Counted from the stretch's first letter, positions 34,473-42,825 are shown. The stretch is 64,000 nucleotides of DNA from an uncultured Clostridia bacterium (GCA_946406145.1 CAMJJL010000001.1:1-64000), one strand, 5' to 3'. Numbers and translations are program-made. Notes: generated by a model not told the origin, from the letters alone.

Positions 34473-35450
34473 ATGAGTGAAGCTATTGTATCGACCAGAA
34501 TTCGTCTGGCGCGAAATCTCAAAGAATACCCGTTCCCGATCCGACTCTCCGCTGACAAAGCGCGTGAGGTCGTCGATAAGGTGGGGGAGGCGCTCAAGGA
34601 TTGCGCTATCAAGTTCCACCGTATTGACCTTAGCAATATCCCCGACACCATCCGTGTGGCGATGATCGAACGCCACCTCGTCAGCCCCGATTTTATCAGT
34701 GAGCAGGACGGACGCGCGGTCTATCTCAGCGATGATAACACCGTATCCATCATGGTCAATGAGGAGGATCACATCCGCCTGCAGGTCATCAAGGACGGCT
34801 TTGAGCTGAAAGAGGCGTACGCGTTGGCGGATCAGATTGATAATATTCTTTCAAAGAAATTAAACTTTGCGTTCCACGAGCGTCTCGGCTACCTGACCCA
34901 GTGCCCCACCAACCTCGGTACGGGCATGCGCGCGTCGGTAATGCTCCATCTTCCGGCGCTCCGGATGAGCGGCGTCGTCAATCGGATTGGCGCCAACCTC
35001 AGCAAGCTCGGTCTGACGATGCGCGGACTGTACGGCGAGAGCTCCAAGCCCTCGGGCGCATTCTATCAGCTCTCCAATCAGGTGACCCTCGGTATCTCCG
35101 AGAAAGCGGCGATCGATAACCTGCAGAATATCACTACCCAGCTGATTGCGCAGGAGATGCGCTCCCGTGAGAATCTGTTGGATGACATCGAGGCGCAGGA
35201 CAAGATCCACCGCGCTCTCGGCATCCTCAAAAGCGCCATGCTGATGGATCACAGCGAGGCGATGCGTCTGCTGTCACTGGTACGTCTTGGTGTGAGTGAA
35301 AAGAAGCTCGAGTCCCTCTCCACCGACACCATCGACAGGCTGATCGTTGAGATCCAGCCCGCGTCGATCATGACGCGCTTCGGCGATGATATGAGTCCCC
35401 GTGACCGTGATATCAAACGCGCGGAGATATTAAGAGATAGATTCAACTGA
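34473..35450 (+). CDS. mcsB: protein arginine kinase McsB
   Basis: Phosphorylates arginines of damaged proteins and of CtsR, marking them for ClpC-ClpP. 325 residues of the phosphagen-kinase fold: STRIRLARNL (7-16), NEEDHIR, the CPTNLGTGMRAS loop with the conserved Cys, and the RGLYGES segment. The N-terminus is short compared with Bacillus McsB (about 360), beginning almost at STRIRLARN. Confidence 0.95.
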   Translation: MSEAIVSTRIRLARNLKEYPFPIRLSADKAREVVDKVGEALKDCAIKFHRIDLSNIPDTIRVAMIERHLVSPDFISEQDGRAVYLSDDNTVSIMVNEEDHIRLQVIKDGFELKEAYALADQIDNILSKKLNFAFHERLGYLTQCPTNLGTGMRASVMLHLPALRMSGVVNRIGANLSKLGLTMRGLYGESSKPSGAFYQLSNQVTLGISEKAAIDNLQNITTQLIAQEMRSRENLLDDIEAQDKIHRALGILKSAMLMDHSEAMRLLSLVRLGVSEKKLESLSTDTIDRLIVEIQPASIMTRFGDDMSPRDRDIKRAEILRDRFN

Positions 35451-35523
35451 TTTTGCAGGGCGGGGGTGTGATACGCGTATCTGCTCCCACCGATAAATGA
35501 ATGATATGCTGTCTTTGGCAGCA

Positions 35524-35569
35524 TGAATTGCCTGCGGCATGATTTGGGAATCCATGAATTGCCTGCGGC
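35524..35569. repeat. short direct repeat before clpC
   Basis: ATGAATTGCCTGCGGC occurs at 35524-35539 and again at 35554-35569 in the mcsB-clpC spacer. Possibly a duplication; no function can be read. Confidence 0.5.
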
Positions 35570-35589
35570 GTTAAAAGGAGGTAAGGTAT

Positions 35590-38028
35590 ATGAAATACAC
35601 ATTCAAAGGCTTTACGGAAAAAGCGAACAAGGCGCTGAATCTGGCAATCGAAAGCGCCCAAGATCTCGGTCAAACCTATATCGGTTCCGAGCATATCCTC
35701 TTAGGTCTGTGCAAGGAGAACAGCGGCGTCGCATATACCGCACTGCGTGACAGCGGTGTTACCGCCGAAAAGTTAGAGGCGATGATGGACAGCGACAGCG
35801 GCGCCACCGCTCTGACACCGAACGATTTTACGCCGCGTACCAAGCGCGTGATGCAGACTGCTGTGATGTACTCGGCGCGTACCGGCTCCGGCTATGTCGG
35901 CACCGAGCACCTGCTGATCGCCCTGCTGTCCGACCGTGACAGCTACGCGATCCGCTATCTGCGCGCACTCGGCGTCACCCCACAGACGATCGCCGACCAT
36001 ATGAGCGCGAATCTTGAGAGCGAACAGCAAAACGGTTTTGAGAACAACGGCGCTCCGTCTGCCGAAGGAGGCAGCAAGGCGCTCGACAGCTTCTCACGTG
36101 ATCTGACCAAGGCGGCGAAGAACGGCGAGATCGACCCCGTCATCGGCAGAGATGAGGAGATACGCCGCATCATCCAGATCCTCTCACGCCGTACCAAGAA
36201 CAACCCCTGTCTGATCGGCGAGCCCGGCGTTGGCAAGACCGCGATCGCCGAGGGTCTGGCGCTGAAAATCGCTAACGGCGAGGTACCGGAGCACCTGCGC
36301 GACAAGCGCGTGGTAGCGCTCGACCTCACCGGCATGATCGCCGGCACCAAGTACCGCGGCGAGTTTGAGGACCGCATCAAGAACGCGATCGATGAGGTCA
36401 AAAAGAGCAAGAATATTATCCTCTTCATTGACGAGCTGCACACCATTATCGGTGCAGGCGCGGCGGAGGGCAGTGCCGACGCGGCGAACATTCTCAAGCC
36501 TTCGCTGGCACGCGGCGACTTCCAGGTCATCGGCGCGACAACCCTCGAGGAGTACCGCAAGTATATCGAGAAGGATGCCGCTTTGGAGCGTCGCTTCCAG
36601 CCCGTCAAGGTCGGCGAGCCGAGCGAGGAGGATGCGATCGAGATCCTCAAGGGTCTGCGTGATCGCTATGAAGCACACCACAAGGTCAAGATCTCCGATG
36701 AAGCGATCGAGGCGGCTGTCACACTCAGCTCGCGTTATATCGCCGACCGCTATCTGCCCGACAAGGCGATCGATCTGGTCGACGAGGCGGCTTCCAAGGT
36801 GCGCCTGAGCGCTCTGACCTATCCGAATGAGATCAAGGATCTGGAGGCGGAGCTCGAACAGCTCGAAAGCGAAAAGACCGCCGCGATCAGCGAGCAGGAT
36901 TTTGAGCGTGCGGCACAGCTGCGCGACGAGCAAAAGAACATTTCCGAACAGCTCGAAAAAGCAAAATCGGGTTGGGAGGAGAGCACCAAGGAGAGCGACC
37001 ACGAGGTCAGTGCCGAGGATATCGCCGCGATCGTGTCCGCATGGACGAACATCCCCGTCATAGAGCTGACGCGTGAGGAATCCGATCGTCTGCTCAATAT
37101 GGAGAAGATCCTGCATGAGCGTGTGATCGGTCAGGATGAAGCGGTCTCCGCCGTTTCCAGAGCGATCCGACGCGGCAGAGTCGGCATCAAGGATCCCAAG
37201 CGTCCGACCGGCTCCTTTATCTTCCTCGGTCCCACCGGCGTTGGTAAGACGGAGCTTTGCAAGGCGCTGGCACAGGCGATGTTCGGCGACGAGAACGCCA
37301 TGCTCCGCCTCGATATGAGCGAGTATATGGAGAAGCACACCGTATCCCGTCTGGTCGGTTCACCTCCCGGCTATGTCGGCTATGACGAGGGTGGTCAGCT
37401 GACCGAGGCGGTTCGCCGCAAGCCCTATTCGGTGGTTCTCTTTGACGAGATCGAAAAGGCGCATCCCGATGTGTTCAATATGCTCCTGCAGATCCTCGAG
37501 GATGGTCGTCTGACGGACAGTCAGGGTCGCACGGTCGACTTCAAGAACACCATCATCATCATGACCTCGAACGTCGGCGCGCGCAAGATCACCGAGAACG
37601 CGGGTGTTCTGGGATTCAATAATAACGCTGACGACAGCAGAAAAGACGTCGACGTCCGCGAGCTGGTGATGAGCGAGCTCAAGCAGGTGTTCCGTCCCGA
37701 GTTCCTCAACCGTGTGGATGATATCATCGTGTTCAATAAGCTCACCAAGCCTGAGATCGAGCAGATCGCGAGATTGATGCTGAACACGCTCACCAAACGT
37801 CTGGAGTCACTCGGCGTGACGATCACCTTTACCGACAAGGCGATCGAGAAGATCGCTGACGAGGGCTTTGACGATACCTACGGCGCGCGTCCCCTGCGTC
37901 GTGCGATCGTCACCAACATCGAGGATAAGCTCAGTGAGCGGATGCTCGAGCCCGACTTTGACAGCACCAAGCCGATCATCTGCGATCACGACGGCGAAAA
38001 GTTCACTTTTAATTCTACAGAAGAATAA
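35590..38028 (+). CDS. clpC: ClpC-type AAA+ chaperone/unfoldase
   Basis: Unfolds substrates for ClpP, including arginine-phosphorylated proteins delivered by McsB. 812 residues: two N-terminal Clp repeats (1-145), AAA-1 with Walker A GEPGVGKT and Walker B IILFIDELH, a middle domain with UVR-type EQDFERAAQLRDEQ, AAA-2 with GPTGVGKT and VVLFDEIEKAHPDVFN, and the C-terminal D2-small domain (GARPLRRAI). GGAGGTAAGG precedes ATG. Last gene of the CtsR operon; clpP is not in the window. Confidence 0.97.
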   Translation: MKYTFKGFTEKANKALNLAIESAQDLGQTYIGSEHILLGLCKENSGVAYTALRDSGVTAEKLEAMMDSDSGATALTPNDFTPRTKRVMQTAVMYSARTGSGYVGTEHLLIALLSDRDSYAIRYLRALGVTPQTIADHMSANLESEQQNGFENNGAPSAEGGSKALDSFSRDLTKAAKNGEIDPVIGRDEEIRRIIQILSRRTKNNPCLIGEPGVGKTAIAEGLALKIANGEVPEHLRDKRVVALDLTGMIAGTKYRGEFEDRIKNAIDEVKKSKNIILFIDELHTIIGAGAAEGSADAANILKPSLARGDFQVIGATTLEEYRKYIEKDAALERRFQPVKVGEPSEEDAIEILKGLRDRYEAHHKVKISDEAIEAAVTLSSRYIADRYLPDKAIDLVDEAASKVRLSALTYPNEIKDLEAELEQLESEKTAAISEQDFERAAQLRDEQKNISEQLEKAKSGWEESTKESDHEVSAEDIAAIVSAWTNIPVIELTREESDRLLNMEKILHERVIGQDEAVSAVSRAIRRGRVGIKDPKRPTGSFIFLGPTGVGKTELCKALAQAMFGDENAMLRLDMSEYMEKHTVSRLVGSPPGYVGYDEGGQLTEAVRRKPYSVVLFDEIEKAHPDVFNMLLQILEDGRLTDSQGRTVDFKNTIIIMTSNVGARKITENAGVLGFNNNADDSRKDVDVRELVMSELKQVFRPEFLNRVDDIIVFNKLTKPEIEQIARLMLNTLTKRLESLGVTITFTDKAIEKIADEGFDDTYGARPLRRAIVTNIEDKLSERMLEPDFDSTKPIICDHDGEKFTFNSTEE

Positions 38029-38040
38029 TTCTTTGCGGAT

Positions 38041-38090
38041 TGTCACTGTGAGGAGCGGACGCACGCGTCGGCGATGTGGCAATCTCAACC
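38041..38090. repeat. REP-like palindrome, family A (after clpC)
   Basis: Starts TGTCACTGTGAGGAGCGGAC and ends GTGGCAATCTCAACC, a degenerate member of the family with a GCACGCGTCGGCG centre. Confidence 0.5.
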
Positions 38091-38092
38091 GA

Positions 38093-38128
38093 AGCGGCAC
38101 AGCTGTAACAGGTTGTGTCGCTTTTTTT
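38093..38128 (+). terminator. terminator of the ctsR-clpC operon
   Basis: AGCGGCACAGC and GGTTGTGTCGCT arms (with G-T wobbles) followed by seven T. Confidence 0.75.
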
Positions 38129-38139
38129 CGCAGACAGGA

Positions 38140-38167
38140 ATAATCTTCATCATCCTGCTCATACTAT
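38140..38167 (+). promoter_or_regulatory. possible sporulation-sigma (SigE/SigK-like) promoter
   Basis: ATA at 38140-38142, a 17-base gap and CATACTAT (38160-38167) match mother-cell sigma -10 boxes (CATACANT / CATANNNTA) with one mismatch. Placed 30 bases before the coat genes, which are mother-cell type. Inference only. Confidence 0.35.
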
Positions 38168-38195
38168 CATTACCAAATCAAACGGAGGTAATGAT

Positions 38196-38369
38196 ATGAC
38201 CGACAAAGAGTTGCTCTATATCGAGGACGCCCTCGGACATGAGCAGTATTTTCAGCAGAAGTGTAAGGAAACCGCCCAGAGTCTCAGCGACCCTGAGCTG
38301 AAAACATGCGTAGAGGATCTGACCACCCGCCATTCCCGGATCTTCGACCGCTTCTATTCACTGCTGTAA
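38196..38369 (+). CDS. small spore-coat-associated protein
   Basis: 57 residues (MTDKELLYIEDALGHEQYFQQKCKETAQSL...), all helix. It resembles short proteins encoded next to cotF-like genes in Clostridia and the ferritin-like helical hairpin of CotF. CGGAGGTAATGAT precedes ATG 38196. Twelve bases from the CotF-like gene, so they form an operon. Family assignment is by context and helix pattern. Confidence 0.65.
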   Translation: MTDKELLYIEDALGHEQYFQQKCKETAQSLSDPELKTCVEDLTTRHSRIFDRFYSLL

Positions 38370-38381
38370 GGAGGAACCATG

Positions 38382-38630
38382 ATGGATGACAAGAATCTGA
38401 TGCAAAACCTGCTGCTACTCGAAAAGGGCTGCTGTGATCTGTACCTGCACGGCGCGGTCGAATCCGCGACACAGAACGTGCTCGGCGCGTTCAACTCCGC
38501 GCTCGACGACTCCCTGTCCATGCAGGATGAGATCTATACCAAGATGACGAACAAGGGCTGGTACAATGTCTGCGATGTAGAGCAGACCAAGATCGATCAA
38601 CTCAGGCAGAAGTTTTCTTCCGCGCAGTAA
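38382..38630 (+). CDS. CotF-like spore coat protein
   Basis: 82 residues. The LLLLEKGCCDLYLHGAVESATQNVLGAFNSALDDSLSMQDEIYTKMTNKGWY core is the CotF/ferritin-like coat signature ending in GWY. AAGGAGG suits ATG 38382 (7-base gap); ATG 38379 is only 4 bases away from it. With spoIIR and the SpoVB- and SpoIVFB-like genes it points to an endospore former. Confidence 0.8.
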   Translation: MDDKNLMQNLLLLEKGCCDLYLHGAVESATQNVLGAFNSALDDSLSMQDEIYTKMTNKGWYNVCDVEQTKIDQLRQKFSSAQ

Positions 38631-38648
38631 AGCAAAAGAGAGATATAA

Positions 38649-38690
38649 AGCAACGGCTGTCCGATCAACTCAGACAGCCGTTGCTTTTAT
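38649..38690. terminator. terminator between coat genes and dockerin gene
   Basis: A 13-bp stem (AGCAACGGCTGTC / GACAGCCGTTGCT) and a T-run. It sits between convergent genes. Confidence 0.88.
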
Positions 38691-38718
38691 GTGATCACAT
38701 GAAAGGAAGTGTCGTTTA

Positions 38719-40635
38719 TTATGTCAGCTTCCCTATGGGATACAGAGAGGGAAGATTGGCGAGATAATATTGGAGCTGCGTTACATCTGTGATCTCCAAA
38801 ACGCCGTTGCTGTCGATATCACCGCGCATCAGCTCGGCGTTGCTCAGCGGCGTTTCCACACCGGTGATTGCTCTTAGCAGATAGGTGATATCGATGGATT
38901 CAACTCTGCCGTTGCCATCAACATCCCCGAGGATGTATTGATCCGCCGCTTCTTCAAATACCGCGCAGACATAGCGCAGCGGTTCGGTATCGCCGTCAAC
39001 GATCGTTTCACCCGGTTTGTAGGTGAAGGTCGGATCGGTAGAGATCACATCGCCCTCGTATTTCGGATGCTCCGCGCCGGGACCCCATTCGATCCATACA
39101 TGGTACCATCCCTTGAATACATAGCCCTCGTCAGCCTTTTGGTGAACCGTGATCTCATCACCTTTGTAATACTGTACGACCTCGCCGATCGATACAAAAT
39201 CGGTGCCGTCCGTAGCTTCAAACTCATAGATGTTCGGCTCGGAGGGCGTGTATTCGACAGCTGCCTTGCCGCCGTCCGTGATCCATACCTGGATCTGATC
39301 TGCCTGACGGATGATGCCGGTATCCTCGAATACCGCGCAAATATATGGGGGCTCTCCCTCTCCGACGGGATTATCGACAAAGGTATAGGTCTTGTCGGTG
39401 GAGATCAGCTTATCGGCTAAGTAATGCGGATCGTCGGGGGACGCCTTATTGATGTTCGCTTGATACCAGCCGACAAACCGATAACCGAGATAGGCATAGG
39501 GCTCGACAGTCAGGGTGACCTGAGAGCCTTGGATCACCTCGAGGTTCGCGGAGCTGTCCCGATAGATCGTGCCGTCCTCCGGTTCGGTACCGTCGGGCAG
39601 CAAATAACTGATTACGACTCCGCCGCCGGTGTTGCCATGTTGTTCAGTGTCGCTCATCCATACGGAGAAAAAGCTCATCGGGATGCTTGTGTAATCCATC
39701 GTAAGCGTTACACTGTATCGCCAGCTGTGGTAGTAAGTTCCGTCGATGATCAAATATCTCGTGCTGCCGTCAAAATAGGTGTAGCTTCTGCTGTCATTTG
39801 TTTCGATGATCTCGGGATCGGAAACGGTTATTTTGATGTTGCATGGCTCATTGTAGCCGTTCGCCCAGTCGGCAAGCTCCTCTTTTGCCTCCTTGATCAT
39901 GGCGGTGACATTCGGGTTGGAGGGTTCTGTGAATGAGGAAGCAGTGAACTCATCGTAGAAATCAAGCTCACTTACCTCTCCGGTTCTCGTATCGGTCGCG
40001 ATGATGGTGCCGACCACCTCGGTCGTGCTTCGATCAACGGAATTGTCGATCGTTGTGGAAGAATCGCTCTTCCAGATCGCCTTGACGGTTGTATCGTCGG
40101 TGATCTCGATTTCGTCATCGGGATCATAATAGCTGCCGTCAACCTCCCACTTGAAAAAAACAGCATCAGCATTGGTATATTCGCAGTCAGGCAGGGTAAA
40201 GGTTCCTCCTGCTGCAACGGTGTACAGCACCGAATCGCCCTCGCCGCCGTTCGGATCGATCGTCACGGTATATTGATCCTTGTCGGGAATTTCATCGGCT
40301 TTGATAAAATCGATTGTAACGGTGACGTTATCCTCGGGCATGATAAAGTCGTTGAAATCCTCTGTCCAATTGGAGCTGTTGTAGGTGATCGAGCTGAACT
40401 CCATCTCGGAATCCTCAAAAGTGAATTTGGAGATTGCCCAGCCGTCGTCTGCTGTCGCGGTGACGGTCACGGTGTCACCCGGCTCAGGGTGTTCGGGTGT
40501 GTATGTGACGCTTCCCTCGCCGTTGATGACAACAGTAACGGTATAAGCGGCGGCATGTGCCGTCATCGTTCCGATCGGAACGACGGTCAACAGCATCATA
40601 AGCGTTAACAGGATACATAAGATTCGTTTGTTCAT
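38719..40635 (-). CDS. secreted multi-repeat protein with C-terminal type I dockerin
   Basis: 638 residues. Signal peptide (1 to about 28, cut near AHA-AA). Then several beta-rich modules of the InlB-B/Listeria-Bacteroides repeat type: YTVTVVINGEGSVTYTPEHPEPGDTVTVTATADDGW (30-66), YTVTIDPNGGEGDSVLYTVAAGGTFTLP with FKWEVDG, GSQVTLTVEPYAYLGYRFVGWYQ, and DEITVHQKADEGYVFKGWYHVW. A central stretch (about 200-330) matches nothing I know. The C-terminus (567-634) is a dockerin with two calcium loops, D571-D573-N575-D582 and D606-D608-N610-D617. Expected to dock on a cohesin scaffold. No catalytic domain is seen. Confidence 0.85.
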   Translation of the reverse strand: MNKRILCILLTLMMLLTVVPIGTMTAHAAAYTVTVVINGEGSVTYTPEHPEPGDTVTVTATADDGWAISKFTFEDSEMEFSSITYNSSNWTEDFNDFIMPEDNVTVTIDFIKADEIPDKDQYTVTIDPNGGEGDSVLYTVAAGGTFTLPDCEYTNADAVFFKWEVDGSYYDPDDEIEITDDTTVKAIWKSDSSTTIDNSVDRSTTEVVGTIIATDTRTGEVSELDFYDEFTASSFTEPSNPNVTAMIKEAKEELADWANGYNEPCNIKITVSDPEIIETNDSRSYTYFDGSTRYLIIDGTYYHSWRYSVTLTMDYTSIPMSFFSVWMSDTEQHGNTGGGVVISYLLPDGTEPEDGTIYRDSSANLEVIQGSQVTLTVEPYAYLGYRFVGWYQANINKASPDDPHYLADKLISTDKTYTFVDNPVGEGEPPYICAVFEDTGIIRQADQIQVWITDGGKAAVEYTPSEPNIYEFEATDGTDFVSIGEVVQYYKGDEITVHQKADEGYVFKGWYHVWIEWGPGAEHPKYEGDVISTDPTFTYKPGETIVDGDTEPLRYVCAVFEEAADQYILGDVDGNGRVESIDITYLLRAITGVETPLSNAELMRGDIDSNGVLEITDVTQLQYYLANLPSLYPIGKLT

Positions 40636-40830
40636 GTTTCTGCCTCCTTCACAGCATAATACTAATATTCATTACAACACTTTAGCGTTTATTGCGTTCT
40701 TTTCCGCATAGCTGTGTTGTCCTCCCTGACAGTCGCCATAGACAAGGATTTTTGAACAATCTGACGGAATAATATGCAAGCAAGACGTGTTCCGCGAATT
40801 GTGCAGTATTGCCTTAATTCTATTCCGGAA

Positions 40831-41793
40831 TCAAAACTCCTCTTTGATCGATCGGGTGAAGAGGGCGGAGAGCTCGTCTTTTGCGTTGCTGTTTTCAAAC
40901 AGAATGCGATAGACGGCGGTGGTGATCGGCAGATCGACGCCGAGCTGTTCACCGAGTCGGAGCATTGCCTTACTGGTCATCACACCCTCGGCGAGCTTCT
41001 CAAATTTTTCGCCCTTGATGAACATTTCACCAAAGCGACGGTTGTGGCTCCACGGCGAGAACAGGGTCGCTTCATAGTCGCCTAAGTGGCATAGTCCGTA
41101 GGCAGACAGCTCGTTGCCGCCGGCGGCTTTGATCAGCCTTGCGACCTCGCGTGTACCGCGTGCCATCAATGCGCCCTTGATGGAGGTACATCCCGCGCCG
41201 TCGAGCATGCCCGCGGCGATACCGACGACGTTCTTTGCCGCCGCGCCGATCTCCGAGCCGATCAGATCGGTACCTAAGTAAAAGCGGATCAGCTCGCTGT
41301 TGAAGCTATGTACCAGCCTGTCTTTCACATCCTCGTTCTCGGAGTCGATGACCATACAGTTCGGAATACCCTTGACATAGTCCTGCGGATGTCCGGGGCC
41401 GACCCACACCGCGACAGGCGTTTTGTCGGTATCGACAAAGTCTGATACGACCTGCGTCAGACGCTTACCGGTGCTCTCCTCGATCCCCTTCATGCACAGC
41501 ACGATGATCTTACCGTCGAGATCGTACTTCGTGATGGTCTGCATATAATCGCGCAGATACTGCGCGGAGATGGAGATCACGATCACCTCGGCGCGTTCGA
41601 TGGCGAATTGGTGGTCATAGGTGACGGTGATGCTCTCGGGGTAGGTGAGATAGTCGTTATGATGGGTTTTGAGGAGCTGTTGAAGCTCGGGGGCATTCTC
41701 CAGTCCGCAGGATACGACCTCGTGACCGATGCGGTCAAGGTACCACGCGATACAACTGCCCCAGCGTCCGCAGCCTAACACAGAAATCTTCAT
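40831..41793 (-). CDS. gpsA: NAD(P)-dependent glycerol-3-phosphate dehydrogenase
   Basis: Makes sn-glycerol-3-phosphate from DHAP for phospholipids. 320 residues from M at 41793 (AAGGAGA upstream). Dinucleotide motif GCGRWGSCIAWYL (7-19), VGPGHPQDYVKGIP, and the catalytic Lys block EIGAAAKNVVGIAAGMLDG are present. The usual GDLVVTCTSxxSRNRR block is changed to GDYEATLFSPWSHNRRFGEMF, so this is a divergent GpsA-type enzyme; another 3-hydroxyacyl-type reductase is less likely. Confidence 0.8.
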   Translation of the reverse strand: MKISVLGCGRWGSCIAWYLDRIGHEVVSCGLENAPELQQLLKTHHNDYLTYPESITVTYDHQFAIERAEVIVISISAQYLRDYMQTITKYDLDGKIIVLCMKGIEESTGKRLTQVVSDFVDTDKTPVAVWVGPGHPQDYVKGIPNCMVIDSENEDVKDRLVHSFNSELIRFYLGTDLIGSEIGAAAKNVVGIAAGMLDGAGCTSIKGALMARGTREVARLIKAAGGNELSAYGLCHLGDYEATLFSPWSHNRRFGEMFIKGEKFEKLAEGVMTSKAMLRLGEQLGVDLPITTAVYRILFENSNAKDELSALFTRSIKEEF

Positions 41794-41826
41794 ATATATC
41801 TCCTTCAAATTGGTTAGATGTGAAAA

Positions 41827-41989
41827 AGCCTTCCCCTTGAGGGGAAGGTGTCGAGCGATTAAGCGAGACGGATGAGGTGGAAACGTATGATCCTCATGCC
41901 GTTGATTGATGAATCGGAAGGGCTTTTACCTCATCCGACCAATTTGCCCTGTGTGGCAAATTGCCCACCTTCCCCTCAAGGGGAAGGCT
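41827..41989. repeat. MITE-like element with perfect 24-bp inverted ends, family B
   Basis: The 24-bp ends at 41827-41850 and 41966-41989 are exact inverted copies, and each is itself a palindrome around CCTTCCCCTTGAGGGGAAGG. Next inside come GACGGATGAGGTGG and its inverse CCTCATCCGAC. No open frame of note. Part of a 657-base gene-poor spacer before DUF1292 that otherwise holds 6S RNA and further repeats. Confidence 0.75.
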
Positions 41990-42011
41990 GATTGTGTGAG
42001 TTTTTTAAGGT

Positions 42012-42194
42012 ATCCCGCCTGACCGTAACGGTCTTGAGATAACCTGCCTACACGATGACAGGTGGGTGCCCGCCCTGCGGCTTTAGGCTCCCTTCGTCCA
42101 AAAGGATGGGAGGTCTGCACACCGCCGAAGGAGCTAAGCTCCCGATTTAAATGTTGTAGGGTTATTTGCGACCGATACGCGGGTCAGGCAGGAT
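42012..42194 (-). ncRNA. ssrS: 6S RNA (RNA polymerase-binding regulator)
   Basis: Reading the minus strand, ATCCTGCCTGACC (42194-42182) pairs with GGTCAGGCGGGAT (42024-42012) as a closing stem with one wobble, enclosing 183 nt, the length of known 6S RNAs. Inside, GGAGCCTAAAGCCGCAGGGC, a CACCCACCTG block and CAGGTTATC match the 3' half of 6S RNA (compare E. coli AGCCTTAAAACTGCG...CACCTTGAA...AAGGGTTAC). 6S binds the housekeeping holoenzyme as a promoter mimic in stationary phase. Exact ends are uncertain by some bases. Confidence 0.78.
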
Positions 42195-42227
42195 GTTGAC
42201 GTGAGTGTGAACGCCTGCGGAATAGGT

Positions 42228-42452
42228 TTCTCGCTGACGCTCGGTCAATGGTACAATTTCTCAGTCAGCTTGCGCTGACAGCTCCTTTAGCAGTGGCGCT
42301 TAACCAATCGCAGAATAACTGCTCTTGGAGCGCTGTTGCATGGGAGTTATAAACCAAATCAGCTAACGCATGGGTGCTGTAACCAAAACCAAGATTTTGA
42401 CAGCACCTCAAAAGATTTGGATAACTCCTCATACCAAAAGGAGCCTTTTATT
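42228..42452. repeat. mixed family B and D repeats upstream of 6S RNA
   Basis: 42228-42290 holds CTCGCTGACGCTCGGTCA and a CAGTCAGC/GCTGAC hairpin module, shared with 56360-56430. Then come family D hairpins on the minus strand: GGCGCT (42295-42300) / AGCGCT (42329-42334), and GGTGCTGT (42373-42380) / ACAGCACC (42400-42407) nested inside GGAGTTAT-CCAAATC (42343-42360) / GATTTGG-ATAACTCC (42414-42428). An AAAAGGAGCC end follows. Confidence 0.55.
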
Positions 42453-42765
42453 ATTTCTTTTCCTCGTTTTCTTCCTCGACGTCGTCAAAAAGCTCTTCAA
42501 AACGCTTCTCAAAGATTGCGCTGAGTTCATCTAACAGGGCTTCATCCTGAACCTCGGCGAGCTGTTCCTCGCCGTCCTCTTCGATGACCTCCATGATGTA
42601 GTACTCACCGCTGTCATCCACGCTGTCTTTTGCGTTGTCGTAGATAGGATACAGCGCGTAGAAAACGCCTTTTTCATTTTCGATGGTATCAAGGATCTCA
42701 AAGTTGTGTTCAACGTTATCCTCATCGATCAGGGTGATCAAATCGGGTTTATAACTATTGTCCAT
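42451..42765 (-). CDS. DUF1292 family protein
   Basis: 104 residues, very acidic, with the DUF1292 pattern ITLIDEDNVEHNFEILDTIENEKGVFYALYPI...EYYIMEVIEEDGEEQLAEVQDEALLDELSAIFEKRFEEL. Small cytoplasmic protein common in Firmicutes near the alaS-ruvX (YrzB) cluster; function unknown. GAGGTAATGA precedes the start. It stands alone here beside 6S RNA. Confidence 0.88.
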   Translation of the reverse strand: MDNSYKPDLITLIDEDNVEHNFEILDTIENEKGVFYALYPIYDNAKDSVDDSGEYYIMEVIEEDGEEQLAEVQDEALLDELSAIFEKRFEELFDDVEEENEEKK

Positions 42766-42796
42766 TCATTACCTCAAACTACTTTTCTTTAATATG

Positions 42797-42825
42797 ATTT
42801 TACTATGACATCGGCGCGAAGTCAA
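42797..42825 (-). promoter_or_regulatory. promoter of the DUF1292 gene
   Basis: On the minus strand TTGACT (42825-42820), a 17-base spacer and TAAAAT (42802-42797), 31 bases before the start. Confidence 0.7.

Noticed and set aside
42061..42200. Riboswitch or SRP RNA at this locus
   Set aside because: No SRP GGAA-tetraloop/asymmetric loop or known aptamer core; the closing stem and internal blocks fit 6S RNA on the minus strand better.
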